Origin: Prauserella aidingensis
GTDB taxonomy: Bacteria > Actinomycetota > Actinomycetes > Mycobacteriales > Pseudonocardiaceae
Assembly (NCBI RefSeq): GCF_024171865.1
Contig: NZ_JAMTCN010000003.1
Span: 124,001-188,000 of the forward strand
Length of the DNA: 64,000 nt
Reading direction: 5' to 3'
Shown here in pieces: positions 45,335 through 55,320 of the stretch. Made by a program: the position numbers and the translations under genes. The notes beneath the pieces were generated by a model. It was not told the DNA's origin, made no database searches, and saw only the letters and a program-made list of their open reading frames with translations. Every line of letters starts with the position of its first letter. Within the stretch, counting starts at the first letter, position 1.

Positions 45335-47350
45335 GTGACACGGACGGACGAAAATCTCGCCGGAGCGCTGCTCGACCGGCGGTACCGCCTGGACGGGCTA
45401 CTCGCCCGCGGCGGCATGTCGTCGGTCTACCGGGGGCTCGACACCCGACTCGACCGGCCCGTGGCCATCAAGATCATGGACTCGCGATTCGCCGACGACC
45501 GCAGCTTCGTCGAACGGTTCGAACGCGAGGCCCGATCGGCGGCGAAACTGCACCATCCGCACGTGGTCGCCGTCCACGACCAGGGGTTCGACGACACGCC
45601 GGGCGGTGAGCAGCGGCGCGCGTTCCTCGTCATGGAGCTCGTCGACGGCGGCACGCTGCGCGACCTGCTCGACGAACGCGGCGCCCTCACCCTGCCGCAG
45701 GTGCTGACGATCGCCGAGGACGTGCTCTCCGCGCTCGGCGCCGCCCACGCCGCGGGACTGGTGCACCGGGACGTCAAACCCGAGAACGTGCTCATCGGCC
45801 GGGGCGGCCAAGCGGGCAGCGGCGTGGTGAAGGTCGGCGACTTCGGCCTGGTCCGCGCGGTCTCCGCCACGGCCAACACGACGGGCAGCGTCATCCTCGG
45901 CACCGTCGCGTACCTGTCTCCCGAGCAGGTCACCAGCGGCTCGGCGGGCGAGCGCGGCGACGTCTACTCGGTGGGCATCCTGCTGTACGAGATGCTCACG
46001 GGGCACGTGCCCTACACCGCGGACACGCCGATCTCCGTGGCCTACCGCCACGTCAACGACGACGTCCCCGCACCGAGCGCGTCCCGCAGCGACCTGCCGC
46101 CCGCGCTCGACGAGCTCGTGCTCCGCGCGACCCGCAGGGACGCCGAGGCCCGTCCCGCCGACGCGACGTCGTTCCTGGAACAGCTCCGCGAGATCCGTGG
46201 TCAGCTGGGCATCCAGCGCACCGCGGTGCCCGTCCCTGCGCAGCGGCACCCCCAGCATCCGTCGTCGCCGTCGGCACAGGCCGCGCCCGAATCGGACGCC
46301 GAGCGCACCGTCCCCGCGATGCAGGCGGTGACCGCTCCGACGGCAGGCGGGCCGACCGGAACCCAGGCCCTTCCCCGGTCCGCGGCTGCCACGTCCCCCG
46401 CGGCCCCCGACGCTCCCGGGGAGGAGGAACCCGCGACGCCGCGGCGAAGCGGTGGGTGGCTCGCGCTCTGGCTCGTGGCGGCACTGCTGCTGGTGGCCGG
46501 CGTCGGAGCCGGAGGCTGGTGGCTGCTGTCGGGCCGCTACGTCGGCGTGCCCGACATCTCCGGCATGGACCGGCAGCAGGCCGCACAGGCTCTCCGCGAC
46601 GCGGAGCTGACGCCGACGTTCGAGGAGGAGCGGCACAACACGGTGCCGAGCGGCACGAGCATCCGCACCGACCCACCCGCGGGTGCGCAGGCCCTGCAGG
46701 GCGACCAGGTGACGGTGATGATGTCGCTCGGCAAGCCGGTGGTGCCGGACATTCAGCAAGGCATCTCCGTGGAACAGGCGCAGCAGGCGATCAAACAGGC
46801 CCAGCTGACGCCGACCCGCGACGAGAGCACCGACCAGTACAGCACCGACGTCCAGCAGGGCGCGGTCATCTCGGTGTCACCGCAGCCCGGCACCCAGGTC
46901 AACATCGGCACGAACGTCGCCATCGTCGTCTCGAAGGGCCCGGAGCCGCTGCCCGTTCCCTCGGTGGCCGGCATGCCCCGCGACCAGGCGTTCACGACGC
47001 TGCAGGAGGCCGGTTTCGAACCGTACGACGCGGGCGAGGAGTTCTCCGCCGACGTGGCGGGCGGGCACGTCGTGCGCACCGAGCCCGCGAACGGCGAGAC
47101 GGTCGACCAGGGCAGCCGCATCGGCGTGTACGTGTCCAACGCGGTCGACGTGCCGGACGTGAAGGGCAGGCCGCTGCGGGATGCGCGGCAACTGCTGTCC
47201 GACGCGGGGCTGAGGATCGCGGGCGATTCCGGCGGTGACGACGACGGCGGCCTCGGCGGCGGCCGGTTCGTGGTGGTCGTCGGCCAGAATCCCGAACCGG
47301 GCACGCGGGTCGAGCAGGGTTCCGAGGTGGCCCTCTCGACGCTGCCGTGA
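45335..47350 (+). CDS. pknL: Serine/threonine protein kinase with four PASTA domains
   Basis: A 671-residue membrane kinase. The kinase domain has the Gly-rich loop LARGGMSSVYRG, Lys46 in VAIKIMD, the catalytic loop HRDVKPENVLIG and a DFG loop (VGDFGLVRA), followed by a Pro/Ala juxtamembrane region. One transmembrane span (WLALWLVAALLLVAGVGAGGWWLL) follows at about 377-400. The extracellular part holds four PASTA domains, which bind wall fragments or muropeptides in family members. Mycobacterial PknL, next to the same Rv2175c partner, lacks PASTA domains, so this version is a longer form. The substrate is probably the divergent DNA-binding protein. Confidence 0.94.
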   Translation: MTRTDENLAGALLDRRYRLDGLLARGGMSSVYRGLDTRLDRPVAIKIMDSRFADDRSFVERFEREARSAAKLHHPHVVAVHDQGFDDTPGGEQRRAFLVMELVDGGTLRDLLDERGALTLPQVLTIAEDVLSALGAAHAAGLVHRDVKPENVLIGRGGQAGSGVVKVGDFGLVRAVSATANTTGSVILGTVAYLSPEQVTSGSAGERGDVYSVGILLYEMLTGHVPYTADTPISVAYRHVNDDVPAPSASRSDLPPALDELVLRATRRDAEARPADATSFLEQLREIRGQLGIQRTAVPVPAQRHPQHPSSPSAQAAPESDAERTVPAMQAVTAPTAGGPTGTQALPRSAAATSPAAPDAPGEEEPATPRRSGGWLALWLVAALLLVAGVGAGGWWLLSGRYVGVPDISGMDRQQAAQALRDAELTPTFEEERHNTVPSGTSIRTDPPAGAQALQGDQVTVMMSLGKPVVPDIQQGISVEQAQQAIKQAQLTPTRDESTDQYSTDVQQGAVISVSPQPGTQVNIGTNVAIVVSKGPEPLPVPSVAGMPRDQAFTTLQEAGFEPYDAGEEFSADVAGGHVVRTEPANGETVDQGSRIGVYVSNAVDVPDVKGRPLRDARQLLSDAGLRIAGDSGGDDDGGLGGGRFVVVVGQNPEPGTRVEQGSEVALSTLP

Positions 47351-47539
47351 CCGGCGATAGTGTGACGTCGCACCCACACCCCTCAAGTCGCGCGGTGGGA
47401 TGCGCCGACAACGTCGGCGGGGACCACGACCAGCCCTGCCGGACGTTTCCGGGTCGGTAACACCACGACCACGTCGGCGTCACGCGCGGCTGGTGCACTG
47501 AGACCCAGCCGCATGCACACCATCTTCCGGGAGACTCCT

Positions 47540-48859
47540 ATGGCACCGGAACGGCTCAGCGCACTCGACACGGCCTTCCTCTGCCTGGAAGGCGACGCGA
47601 CGCCGATGCACATGGGCGCGGTCGCGACGTTCCGCCCCAGGCGGGAGTGGGACGCCGACCACGTCGCGGGGCTGCTCGCCGAACGCGCCGCCCGCATGCC
47701 CCGGCTCCGCCGCCGGGTGCGGACCGGCCTCCTCCCGTTCAGCGGCGCCCACTGGGAGGACGACCCGGCGTTCGATCCGGGACGTCACGTCGCCGTCAGC
47801 AGCCTGTACGACCGGTACGCGCCCGATCCGCTCGCGACGTTCGCCGAACACTGGATCGCCGAACCGCTCGACCTCGACCGTCCGTTGTGGAGTGTCCAGC
47901 TCGTGACGGGCCTGCCGGACGGGGATTTCGCGCTGCTGGTGAAGTTCCACCACGCGCTCGCCGACGGCATGGGTGCGGTCGAACTCGCGCTGGCACTGCT
48001 CGACGACATCACGCTGCCGTGGCAGCGCAGGCCCGTCGACGAGGAGCCCGAGGAGAAGCCGCGGTCCCCGCTCGGCGCGGTGACGGAGTCGGCGACGGCG
48101 TTGCTCGGCCAGGCCGCCGAGTCGGCGAGCATCGCCGGGTCGATCGTGACGTCGGCGCGTCCGTATCCGCTGTCGCCGACGGCGACCGTCAACTCGCCGA
48201 GCCGCCGCATCGGCCTCGTCCGGTTGCCCGCGGGCGACCTCCGCGCGGTCCGCCGCGCGCACGGCGGCACCACCCACGACGTCGTGCTCGCCGTGCTCGC
48301 GGGCGCGCTGCGAGAGTGGATGATCAACCGGGGGCAGCGCGCGGACGCACGGTCGTTGCGCGCGCTCGTGCCGGTGAGCCTCCGCGGGCGCAACGGCGGG
48401 GATGCGGGCAACAGCCTGTCCGGCTATCTGTGCGACCTGCCCGTTGAGGTGGACGATCCGGTGGAGCGGCTGCGGCTGGTGCGCGAGGCGATGGCGCGCA
48501 ACAAGGAGGCCGGTCCGACGCGCGGCGCGGGTGCGCTGCCGGTGCTGGCCGGCAGGCTTCCGGCGGGGCTGCACCGGCTGGCCGCGAAGGCGGCGGGGCA
48601 GGCGGCGCCGCTGCTGTTCGACACGGTCGTGACGACCGTTCCGGTGCCGAGCATCCCGTTGTCGCTGGCGGGCGCGCGGCTGCGGGAGGTGTATCCGTTC
48701 GTGCCGTTGGCGCCGCACCAGTCGGTGGGCATCGCGGTGGCGACGTATCGCGACGGCGTGCACGTGGGCCTGCAGGCGAACGGGCACGCCGTCAGCGACG
48801 TGGGGTCGCTGGCCGACGCCGTGAGCAAGTCGATGACGCTGTTGCAGCTGGAGTCGTGA
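47540..48859 (+). CDS. Wax ester synthase/diacylglycerol acyltransferase
   Basis: A 439-residue WS/DGAT enzyme for triacylglycerol or wax ester synthesis. The active-site motif HHALADG is present near residue 140, with SALDTAFLCLEGDATPMHMGAV at the N-terminus and the conserved NSLSGYLCDLP and TTVPVPSIPLSLAGA segments later. ATG 47540 follows GGGAG by 7 nt; a longer frame from 47513 has no site. It is a single gene between pknL and aroG, with a bidirectional hairpin after it. Typical for storage-lipid-making actinobacteria. Confidence 0.94.
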   Translation: MAPERLSALDTAFLCLEGDATPMHMGAVATFRPRREWDADHVAGLLAERAARMPRLRRRVRTGLLPFSGAHWEDDPAFDPGRHVAVSSLYDRYAPDPLATFAEHWIAEPLDLDRPLWSVQLVTGLPDGDFALLVKFHHALADGMGAVELALALLDDITLPWQRRPVDEEPEEKPRSPLGAVTESATALLGQAAESASIAGSIVTSARPYPLSPTATVNSPSRRIGLVRLPAGDLRAVRRAHGGTTHDVVLAVLAGALREWMINRGQRADARSLRALVPVSLRGRNGGDAGNSLSGYLCDLPVEVDDPVERLRLVREAMARNKEAGPTRGAGALPVLAGRLPAGLHRLAAKAAGQAAPLLFDTVVTTVPVPSIPLSLAGARLREVYPFVPLAPHQSVGIAVATYRDGVHVGLQANGHAVSDVGSLADAVSKSMTLLQLES

Positions 48860-48865
48860 CCGGTT

Positions 48866-48896
48866 CCGGGCCGGGTGCGTGTCCGCCCCGGCCCGG
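48866..48896. terminator. Bidirectional terminator
   Basis: A 10-bp stem CCGGGCCGGG/CCCGGCCCGG with an 11-nt loop between the convergent DGAT and aroG genes. Confidence 0.7.
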
Positions 48897-48905
48897 GACG
48901 GCGAG

Positions 48906-50363
<1,458 letters not shown>

Positions 50364-50462
50364 CTACAGCACTTCGATCCGAACGTCGTGTCCGCTCGAG
50401 CGAGCCAACCGCGTGTCTCTGGTCAGCAGGGGGCCCTCCAGCGACTCGGCCAGCGCTACGTA
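50364..50462 (-). pseudogene. VapC (PIN-domain) toxin C-terminal remnant
   Basis: About 33 codons ending at TAG 50364 encode AYVALAESLEGPLLTRDTRLA and then RSSGHDVRIEVL, the C-terminal end of VapC-type PIN RNases (catalytic Asp in TRDTRLA). Nothing upstream in frame resembles the rest of the domain or a VapB antitoxin, so the gene is a fragment. The upstream end meets a membrane-protein remnant at about 50462. Confidence 0.7.
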
Positions 50463-50753
50463 GGCAACCGCTGGGCTGCTCTGTTCACCCTGCCGTTCCT
50501 GACGCTGATCGTCGTCGCCATGGCCACCGGGCGACTGCTGGGCGACGGTGGCACCACCGCGGCCGTGGTCGCCGGCATCTGGGTCGGGCTCGCCGAACTG
50601 GCGACGGTCGGCGTCGTCGGCCTGACGCGTGCCCACCGTCGCCGCAAGGCGAACCTCGCTCCCTACAAGCAGGCGTACGAGAAGGTCGCACACGCCGTCG
50701 TCCACGGCGGACACGGAATCGGCGACCGGTCCGCCGCGGACGACGCGCGCTGA
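50463..50753 (+). pseudogene. C-terminal fragment of a two-span membrane protein
   Basis: About 96 codons open on the plus strand encode two hydrophobic spans and a tail (NRWAALFTLPFLTLIVVAMA, then LLGDGGTTAAVVAGIWVGLA, then YKQAYEKVAHAVVHG). They parallel the C-terminal half of the protein at 51870-52520 (LFADGGTTALVLAVVCGLLL and EGYERVVAAVLQRG). The N-terminal half is absent, and no start with a Shine-Dalgarno is seen. Probably the remains of a duplicated copy of that gene, fused at its left end with the VapC remnant. Confidence 0.65.
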
Positions 50754-50760
50754 ACCCGCG

Positions 50761-51711
50761 TCAGGCCGCGGACGCCTTGTCGTACAGGGCCTTCGCCTCG
50801 TCACCGAAGTACGGACCGAACATCACGTTCGGCAGGAACGTGTAGCCGAAGCTGTTGACCGACTCCTGCACGCCCGTGCCCGTCTCCGGGTCGAAGCTGC
50901 TGAACCACGGACCACCGCTGGAGCCGCCGGTCATGTCGCAGTTCATGCCGTGGTCGTCGGTCAGCAGCGGATCGGTGAACGTGCCGCCGTTGCAGTAGGT
51001 CAACGTGCTGCCGTCGTACGGCTCGGCCGCCGGGTACCCGAACGAGTACATCTCCCGGCCGCGCTCACCGTTGAAGGCGATCTGCTGCGTGCCGACCGTG
51101 TCGGCGACGGTCCTGCCGTTCTTCTCCTCGACCACGGCCATGCCGACGTCGTGGTTCATGTCCTCGTCAGCTTCCCACTGCGGGGTGGTCATTGTCTGCT
51201 CGGCGGCCCACTCCCCGTGTGGCGCAGCGCCGTTGTCGTAGCCGGGGACGAACACCCAGTCGGTGTGCCACCCGCCCTGGTACTTCACGCAGTGGCCCGC
51301 GGTGACGACCACGCTGCCGTTACCGCTCTCCACGACGTTGCCGCTGCACGACGCGTCCTGCCCGTCCATCGTGAAGAACACCCGGCCCGCCGTCTTCGTG
51401 ACCGCGCCGCCGCCGGTCCACTCGTCGCCCGTCGACGTGGCGCCCGGGAGGAGGTCCGGCAGCGAGCCGAGGACCTCACTGGCCAGTCCCGTGGACAGCG
51501 AGAGCACCTTGTCCAGCGGCAGAGCCGCCCGCATCCGCTGCGGCGTCCAGTCCGCGGCATCGGCGTCCATCCGATGCACCGCGACGTCCCCGGGCTCGTC
51601 GTGTTCCTGCGGTGCGGCGGCCGCCGGTACCACCGCCGCCGACGTCACCATCGCCGCACCCGCCACCGCGGCGGCGACCCTTCGCACTCCTCGCGCCCAA
51701 CGCAACCGCAC
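50761..51711 (-). CDS. Secreted trypsin-like serine protease
   Basis: A 316-residue protein with a Sec signal (basic start, then VAAAVAGAAMVTSAAVVPAAAA). The peptidase domain has the triad His in VVVTAGHC, Asp in NHDVGMAVV and Ser in MTGGSSGGPW, a V8/glutamyl endopeptidase-like pattern, with an SCSGN to CVKY disulfide typical of the fold. GTG 51711 is chosen because GAGGAGG lies 7 nt before it and only 1 nt before GTG 51717. It lies beside, but is separated from, the type VII gene block (159 bp). Confidence 0.88.
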   Translation of the reverse strand: MRLRWARGVRRVAAAVAGAAMVTSAAVVPAAAAPQEHDEPGDVAVHRMDADAADWTPQRMRAALPLDKVLSLSTGLASEVLGSLPDLLPGATSTGDEWTGGGAVTKTAGRVFFTMDGQDASCSGNVVESGNGSVVVTAGHCVKYQGGWHTDWVFVPGYDNGAAPHGEWAAEQTMTTPQWEADEDMNHDVGMAVVEEKNGRTVADTVGTQQIAFNGERGREMYSFGYPAAEPYDGSTLTYCNGGTFTDPLLTDDHGMNCDMTGGSSGGPWFSSFDPETGTGVQESVNSFGYTFLPNVMFGPYFGDEAKALYDKASAA

Positions 51712-51869
51712 GATCACGCCTCCTCGTCGGAGATTCACAGAACTCCGCAAGAGTGACGTGGGCAACAGTCGTTTTGTACCGCCGAGTAACCCAGGTGCTC
51801 GGACGCCGTTCGGGCTCCCCTCTGACTCCGTACGGAGTAACCGACACCATGCAGGCAGAGGAATCGGCA

Positions 51870-52520
51870 TCAGCTGCCGCGCTGCAGCACCGCGGCGACG
51901 ACCCGTTCGTAGCCCTCGGTGAACGGCCGGACGGCGGCCTTGCGAGCGCGTTCGCGGCGGACGATGCCGATGGTGCCCACCACCGTCCCGACGAGCAGGA
52001 GGCCGCACACAACCGCGAGCACCAGCGCGGTCGTGCCGCCGTCGGCGAACAGCCTTCCGGCGGTCACCAACACGATCAGCAACGTCATCCCGCTGAGCAC
52101 GGCCAGCGCCACGGCACGGTTGGTCGTCTTCCGGTGCGCGTTGTGCGCCGCGCGGGCCTCGTTCAGTGCGACCTGCGACAACGGGTCCACCCCGAGCTCC
52201 CGCCGGACCTGCTCGGCGACCTCGCGGGCACGCGGGTACTGCCGCAGTTGTTCGAGCGGTGGCCCGGTGACGAACAGCGCATCACGCCGGTCGACGCTCT
52301 CCGTCCCGGGACGGGCGAGTATCCAGTGGTGCCCGCCGCGTTCCGGGGCCACGGTCTTGAACTCCCAGCCGTGCGCCTCGGCGAGTTCACGACAGCGAGG
52401 CCAGGACGCGCAGGGAATGTCGGACACGTCGATCCGAGCGGTACCACCCAGGTCGGCCTGCAGCGCGCTCAGCCGGGCGACGAACTCCGCCTCGGCGGCC
52501 GTTGAGTCGTGGTCCGTCAC
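51870..52520 (-). CDS. Two-span membrane protein of the WXG100 block
   Basis: A 216-residue protein. The N-terminal 110 residues are soluble (LGGTARIDVSDIPCASWPRCRE, then HHWILARPGTESV). Two spans follow (RAVALAVLSGMTLLIVLVTAG and TALVLAVVCGLLLVGTVVG) with a basic/aromatic tail (FTEGYERVVAAV). GTG 52520 overlaps the stop of the preceding small membrane gene by 4 bp (GTGA). No family recognised. Its C-terminal half is repeated as the fragment at 50463. Last gene of the block. Confidence 0.75.
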   Translation of the reverse strand: MTDHDSTAAEAEFVARLSALQADLGGTARIDVSDIPCASWPRCRELAEAHGWEFKTVAPERGGHHWILARPGTESVDRRDALFVTGPPLEQLRQYPRAREVAEQVRRELGVDPLSQVALNEARAAHNAHRKTTNRAVALAVLSGMTLLIVLVTAGRLFADGGTTALVLAVVCGLLLVGTVVGTIGIVRRERARKAAVRPFTEGYERVVAAVLQRGS

Positions 52521-52834
52521 GTCGGCCCCTGCCCAGGCAGGTCCCGCTGGAAGTTGAGCTGGCGATTGTTCAAGCCCGAATACCCGGTCCAGCGGTAGCC
52601 GTCCGCCTCGGCGACCTCGCGCACCGCGTCATCGTTCACCCCGCTCCGGAATCCGGACAGGATCGACGTCGTCCCGGTGGCCGTCTCCTCCTGGCGCAAC
52701 TTCTCCAGCACCTGCTGTTTGCGCTGCTCCATCGGCGTCCGCCGCTGCTGGACGGTCGCGTATCCGGCGACACCGATGACGGCGACCACCAGTGCGCAGA
52801 GCAGGCCGAAAAAGATCCAGAGCGCGATGTCCAT
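52517..52834 (-). CDS. Small membrane protein of the WXG100 block
   Basis: A 105-residue protein with one N-terminal span (ALWIFFGLLCALVVAVIGVAGYA) and a basic/acidic soluble part (TPMEQRKQQVLEKLRQEETATG, then SGVNDDAVREVAEADGYRW). ATG 52834 is 1 nt past the stop of the preceding gene (52836), so they are coupled. No homologue recognised. Confidence 0.72.
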   Translation of the reverse strand: MDIALWIFFGLLCALVVAVIGVAGYATVQQRRTPMEQRKQQVLEKLRQEETATGTTSILSGFRSGVNDDAVREVAEADGYRWTGYSGLNNRQLNFQRDLPGQGPT

Positions 52835-52835
52835 G

Positions 52836-53510
52836 TCACCCGTCCAACACGTTGCCGATCGCACCGGGCTCGTCGGCACCGTCCGCCCAGCGGATCGTCT
52901 TGCAGATCTCCGCCATCATCGCCACGTAGTCGTCCCAGTCCCAAAGACACTCCGTGCTCAGTGCGAAGAAGGCGATCTTTCCGCGGTCGACCAGAGGGAA
53001 GATGACCTGAATCTGGCGCACGTGGCGCATCGTGTCGGTAGGTTCACCCGTCACGTGCACCGGATTCCGGAACCGGTCGTCCTCCACGACGACGAGGCAC
53101 CGCCCTATCTCCAGGTCGACATAGCGAGCTTCTGCGTTCTTGCGCTCGCGCCGAATCGATTCGAGGACCGGTTCCAACGGCTGCCGAAGATGTCCGGGCA
53201 TATCCCTTGTGAGGACGCTGAACTGCGCCATCGACGCGGCGTCCGGCTCCCGCTCGGAACGTCCCAGGAACGTCGCCGCATACAGGACGCCCTCGTCGAT
53301 CATCCGCTCGACCGCGTACTGGTTGGCCATGATCACGTGGAGCAGCTGCTCACCGGACAGCCCCGGCAGACTCGATGCCAACTGCTCCTGCAGCCTCGCC
53401 GCGCGAGTGGCCGCGTCAGCGGAAAGGTCGACCGGCCGGAATTCGGCGGGTAACGCGAACGCCAACGGAAAACCTCGTTGGGGGCTCGGGGTCTCGGTAT
53501 CCAACGTCAT
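52836..53510 (-). CDS. Hypothetical protein of the WXG100 block
   Basis: A 224-residue soluble protein, no signal peptide. The body contains GFPLAFALPAEFRPVDLSAD, QFSVLTRDMPGHLR, CLVVVEDDRFRNP, QIQVIFPLVDRGKIAFFALST and a C-terminal WDDYVAMMAEICKTIRW. The strand pattern resembles the PsbP/Mog1 fold (as in LpqN), but this is only a visual match. It lies 30 bp after the large WXG100-like gene and directly before a membrane gene. Possible chaperone or immunity role, unproven. Confidence 0.72.
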   Translation of the reverse strand: MTLDTETPSPQRGFPLAFALPAEFRPVDLSADAATRAARLQEQLASSLPGLSGEQLLHVIMANQYAVERMIDEGVLYAATFLGRSEREPDAASMAQFSVLTRDMPGHLRQPLEPVLESIRRERKNAEARYVDLEIGRCLVVVEDDRFRNPVHVTGEPTDTMRHVRQIQVIFPLVDRGKIAFFALSTECLWDWDDYVAMMAEICKTIRWADGADEPGAIGNVLDG

Positions 53511-53540
53511 CCAACTCTCGTGCTGCGGCGATGCCGGGCC

Positions 53541-54836
53541 TCAGCCGACCGCACTGGCGAAACCTGCGAGCGAACTCCCCAGATCGCTGAGTGCCGAACC
53601 GGTCTGACCCCACTGCCCGACACTCTGCACGCCGGCCATTCCTCCCGCGGCGTAACCGGTGCCGCTTTTGATCGCGTTGGTGGTGTCGTTGCCGATCGCC
53701 ATGTCCAGACCGGTCGGCACCTGCGATCCCAGGCTGAAGGTGTTCTGCACCGTCTTGGCGATGGTGTCCGCGTTACCGCCGACCGTGCTCGCAACCTTTT
53801 CACCGAAAGAACTCATCAGTTGCGCGGGTTTGGCGACCTGGCCGGCTTCCTGGAGCAACACCTTGCCTCCGCTCATCGCTGCCGGAGCCAGGCCGTCGAC
53901 CACTTGCAGGGAGTCGGTGGCCATCGACATTCCCTTCGACACCGCTCCGACTCCCGGAAGCACACCGAGCGCGTCCGCCCCCAGTCCAACCCACGCGCCG
54001 GGCTCGTCCCACTTGTCTTCCTTGACCATCTCACCGCCGTGCGCGGCGAGAGCGACACCGCCCGCGGCAAGCGCGATCGGCCCGGTAACGGGGGCGAGCA
54101 CGGGAATGAACGACAACGCGCCCGCGACCGCAGAGATCATCCCGGCGACGTCGCCGATCTCACCGAGGTGGTCACCGATCCAGCTACCCGCAGCCGAGAA
54201 AGCGTCCCCGATCGACTCGAAGAACCCCTTGTCCGGTGCTCGGTCAGCGGCGGTTCGGAGCGTTTCGGCACAGCTGCGCGCGTCCTGTTCCCACGCGCTC
54301 CTCAGCTCACGTGCTTTCCGACGGATGTCTTCGACCTTGCCCCAGGCTTGCCCCGCAGCGCGCCTGGCATCGGCGGCGGCGTCCACATCTGCCTGCTGCT
54401 GTTGCCGTGCCGATTCGACCGAGGCGGGATCACTGCCACTGGCGACCGGAGTGTTGGCCTGTGTGGTCGCCTGTTGTGCCGCGGCATCGGCCTGTTCGGC
54501 GTTCTGGATGGCCTTGCGGCACTCTTCCTCGAGCTCCGTGGCGTTGCTCTGGTGCTCCTTCAGAGACTCTTTCCAGGTCGACAACGCCTTCCCCGCATCC
54601 CGCAATGAGGTGTGGGCGGCGTCGAGATATCCGGGGAGTTCGCCCACCTTGTCGGCGAACGCCTTCGCGGCCTCACCGATCCAGGTGTCCTTCTTGTTCT
54701 GGATCGAGGTGATGACCTCGTGGGCCTCTCTCGCGTAGACGCCGGTGTCGCTCATCTGCTTCGCCAGGCCCGCCACCGTTCCGGGGTTTCCGGGGGCGGG
54801 GTCGAAACCGAGAGAAGGGAACTGCTCGTCGCTCAC
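53541..54836 (-). CDS. Large WXG100-like type VII secretion substrate
   Basis: A 431-residue protein. The N-terminal 110 residues are a helical hairpin of the WXG100/T7SS type (AGLAKQMSDTGVYAREAHEVI, TWIGEAAKAFADKV and LPGYLDAAHTSLRDAGKALSTW). A Gln/Ala/Asp-rich coiled-coil region (about 110-190) and a hydrophobic, Gly/Ala-rich C-terminal region (AGMISAVAGALSFIPVLAPVTGPIALAAGG onward) follow. The hydrophobic part resembles pore-forming or toxin-carrier polymorphic proteins. GTG 54836 overlaps the stop of the frameshifted WXG100 gene upstream. Probably exported by an ESX system located elsewhere. Confidence 0.78.
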   Translation of the reverse strand: MSDEQFPSLGFDPAPGNPGTVAGLAKQMSDTGVYAREAHEVITSIQNKKDTWIGEAAKAFADKVGELPGYLDAAHTSLRDAGKALSTWKESLKEHQSNATELEEECRKAIQNAEQADAAAQQATTQANTPVASGSDPASVESARQQQQADVDAAADARRAAGQAWGKVEDIRRKARELRSAWEQDARSCAETLRTAADRAPDKGFFESIGDAFSAAGSWIGDHLGEIGDVAGMISAVAGALSFIPVLAPVTGPIALAAGGVALAAHGGEMVKEDKWDEPGAWVGLGADALGVLPGVGAVSKGMSMATDSLQVVDGLAPAAMSGGKVLLQEAGQVAKPAQLMSSFGEKVASTVGGNADTIAKTVQNTFSLGSQVPTGLDMAIGNDTTNAIKSGTGYAAGGMAGVQSVGQWGQTGSALSDLGSSLAGFASAVG

Positions 54837-55161
54837 GACTTCCCTCCGTTCAGTCCGGCGGATTCAATACCCTGCGCCATCTTGCCGAGACTGTCCTGCA
54901 GATCGCCTTCGACGTCCGCGTACGCCTTCTGCGCCTCGGAAAGCCCGTCCCGGACCTCGTCAACGGCTTCCCTCAGCTTGCTCAGCCTTCTTCCCAGTCG
55001 GACCGGAAGTTCTCACAGGCTTCGTCCAGCTCGGCCGTCCCGATCGAGTCCTCCGCCGCGTCAGCCAGCTTCTTGGTGGCCGTATCGATGTTGTCGCACG
55101 TTCGGTCCAAATCTTTGCCCAACGCGTCGAGACCGCCCACATCCACCGTGAAGTCCGTCAT
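54833..55161 (-). pseudogene. WXG100-type small protein with a frameshift
   Basis: ATG 55161 opens a typical WXG100-size helical protein (TDFTVDVGGLDALGKDLDR onward to CENFRSDWEEG), but the frame meets TGA at 54982-54984. The other frame continues without break from LSKLREAVDEVRDGLSEAQK to SAGLNGGKS and ends with a stop that overlaps the next gene's GTG by 4 bp. With the frames joined the protein is about 109 residues, the expected size. The TNxxN DWEE region carries the W-x-G-like turn. A real mutation, a programmed -1 shift at GAAGAAGG, or a sequencing error are all possible. Confidence 0.8.
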
Positions 55162-55207
55162 CCGCCCCCAACCTTTCCGGTGCCCGACACTGGCCTTCGC
55201 GGCGCAG

Positions 55208-55213
55208 ATCCTA
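55208..55213 (-). promoter_or_regulatory. -10-like TAGGAT of the WXG100 block
   Basis: TAGGAT on the minus strand, about 47 nt before ATG 55161, which is preceded by a G-rich ribosome site (GGTTGGGGGCGG). No clear -35. Confidence 0.35.
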
Positions 55214-55320
55214 ACGCTCGCACCTTGCCGCAGCGGAGTCCGTTCGACATCGAGGCGAGGACGCCTGCAGCGTCGTCCGATCGGCCCGAGCCCTCTGACG
55301 CTCACCCCGACCGGGAACCG

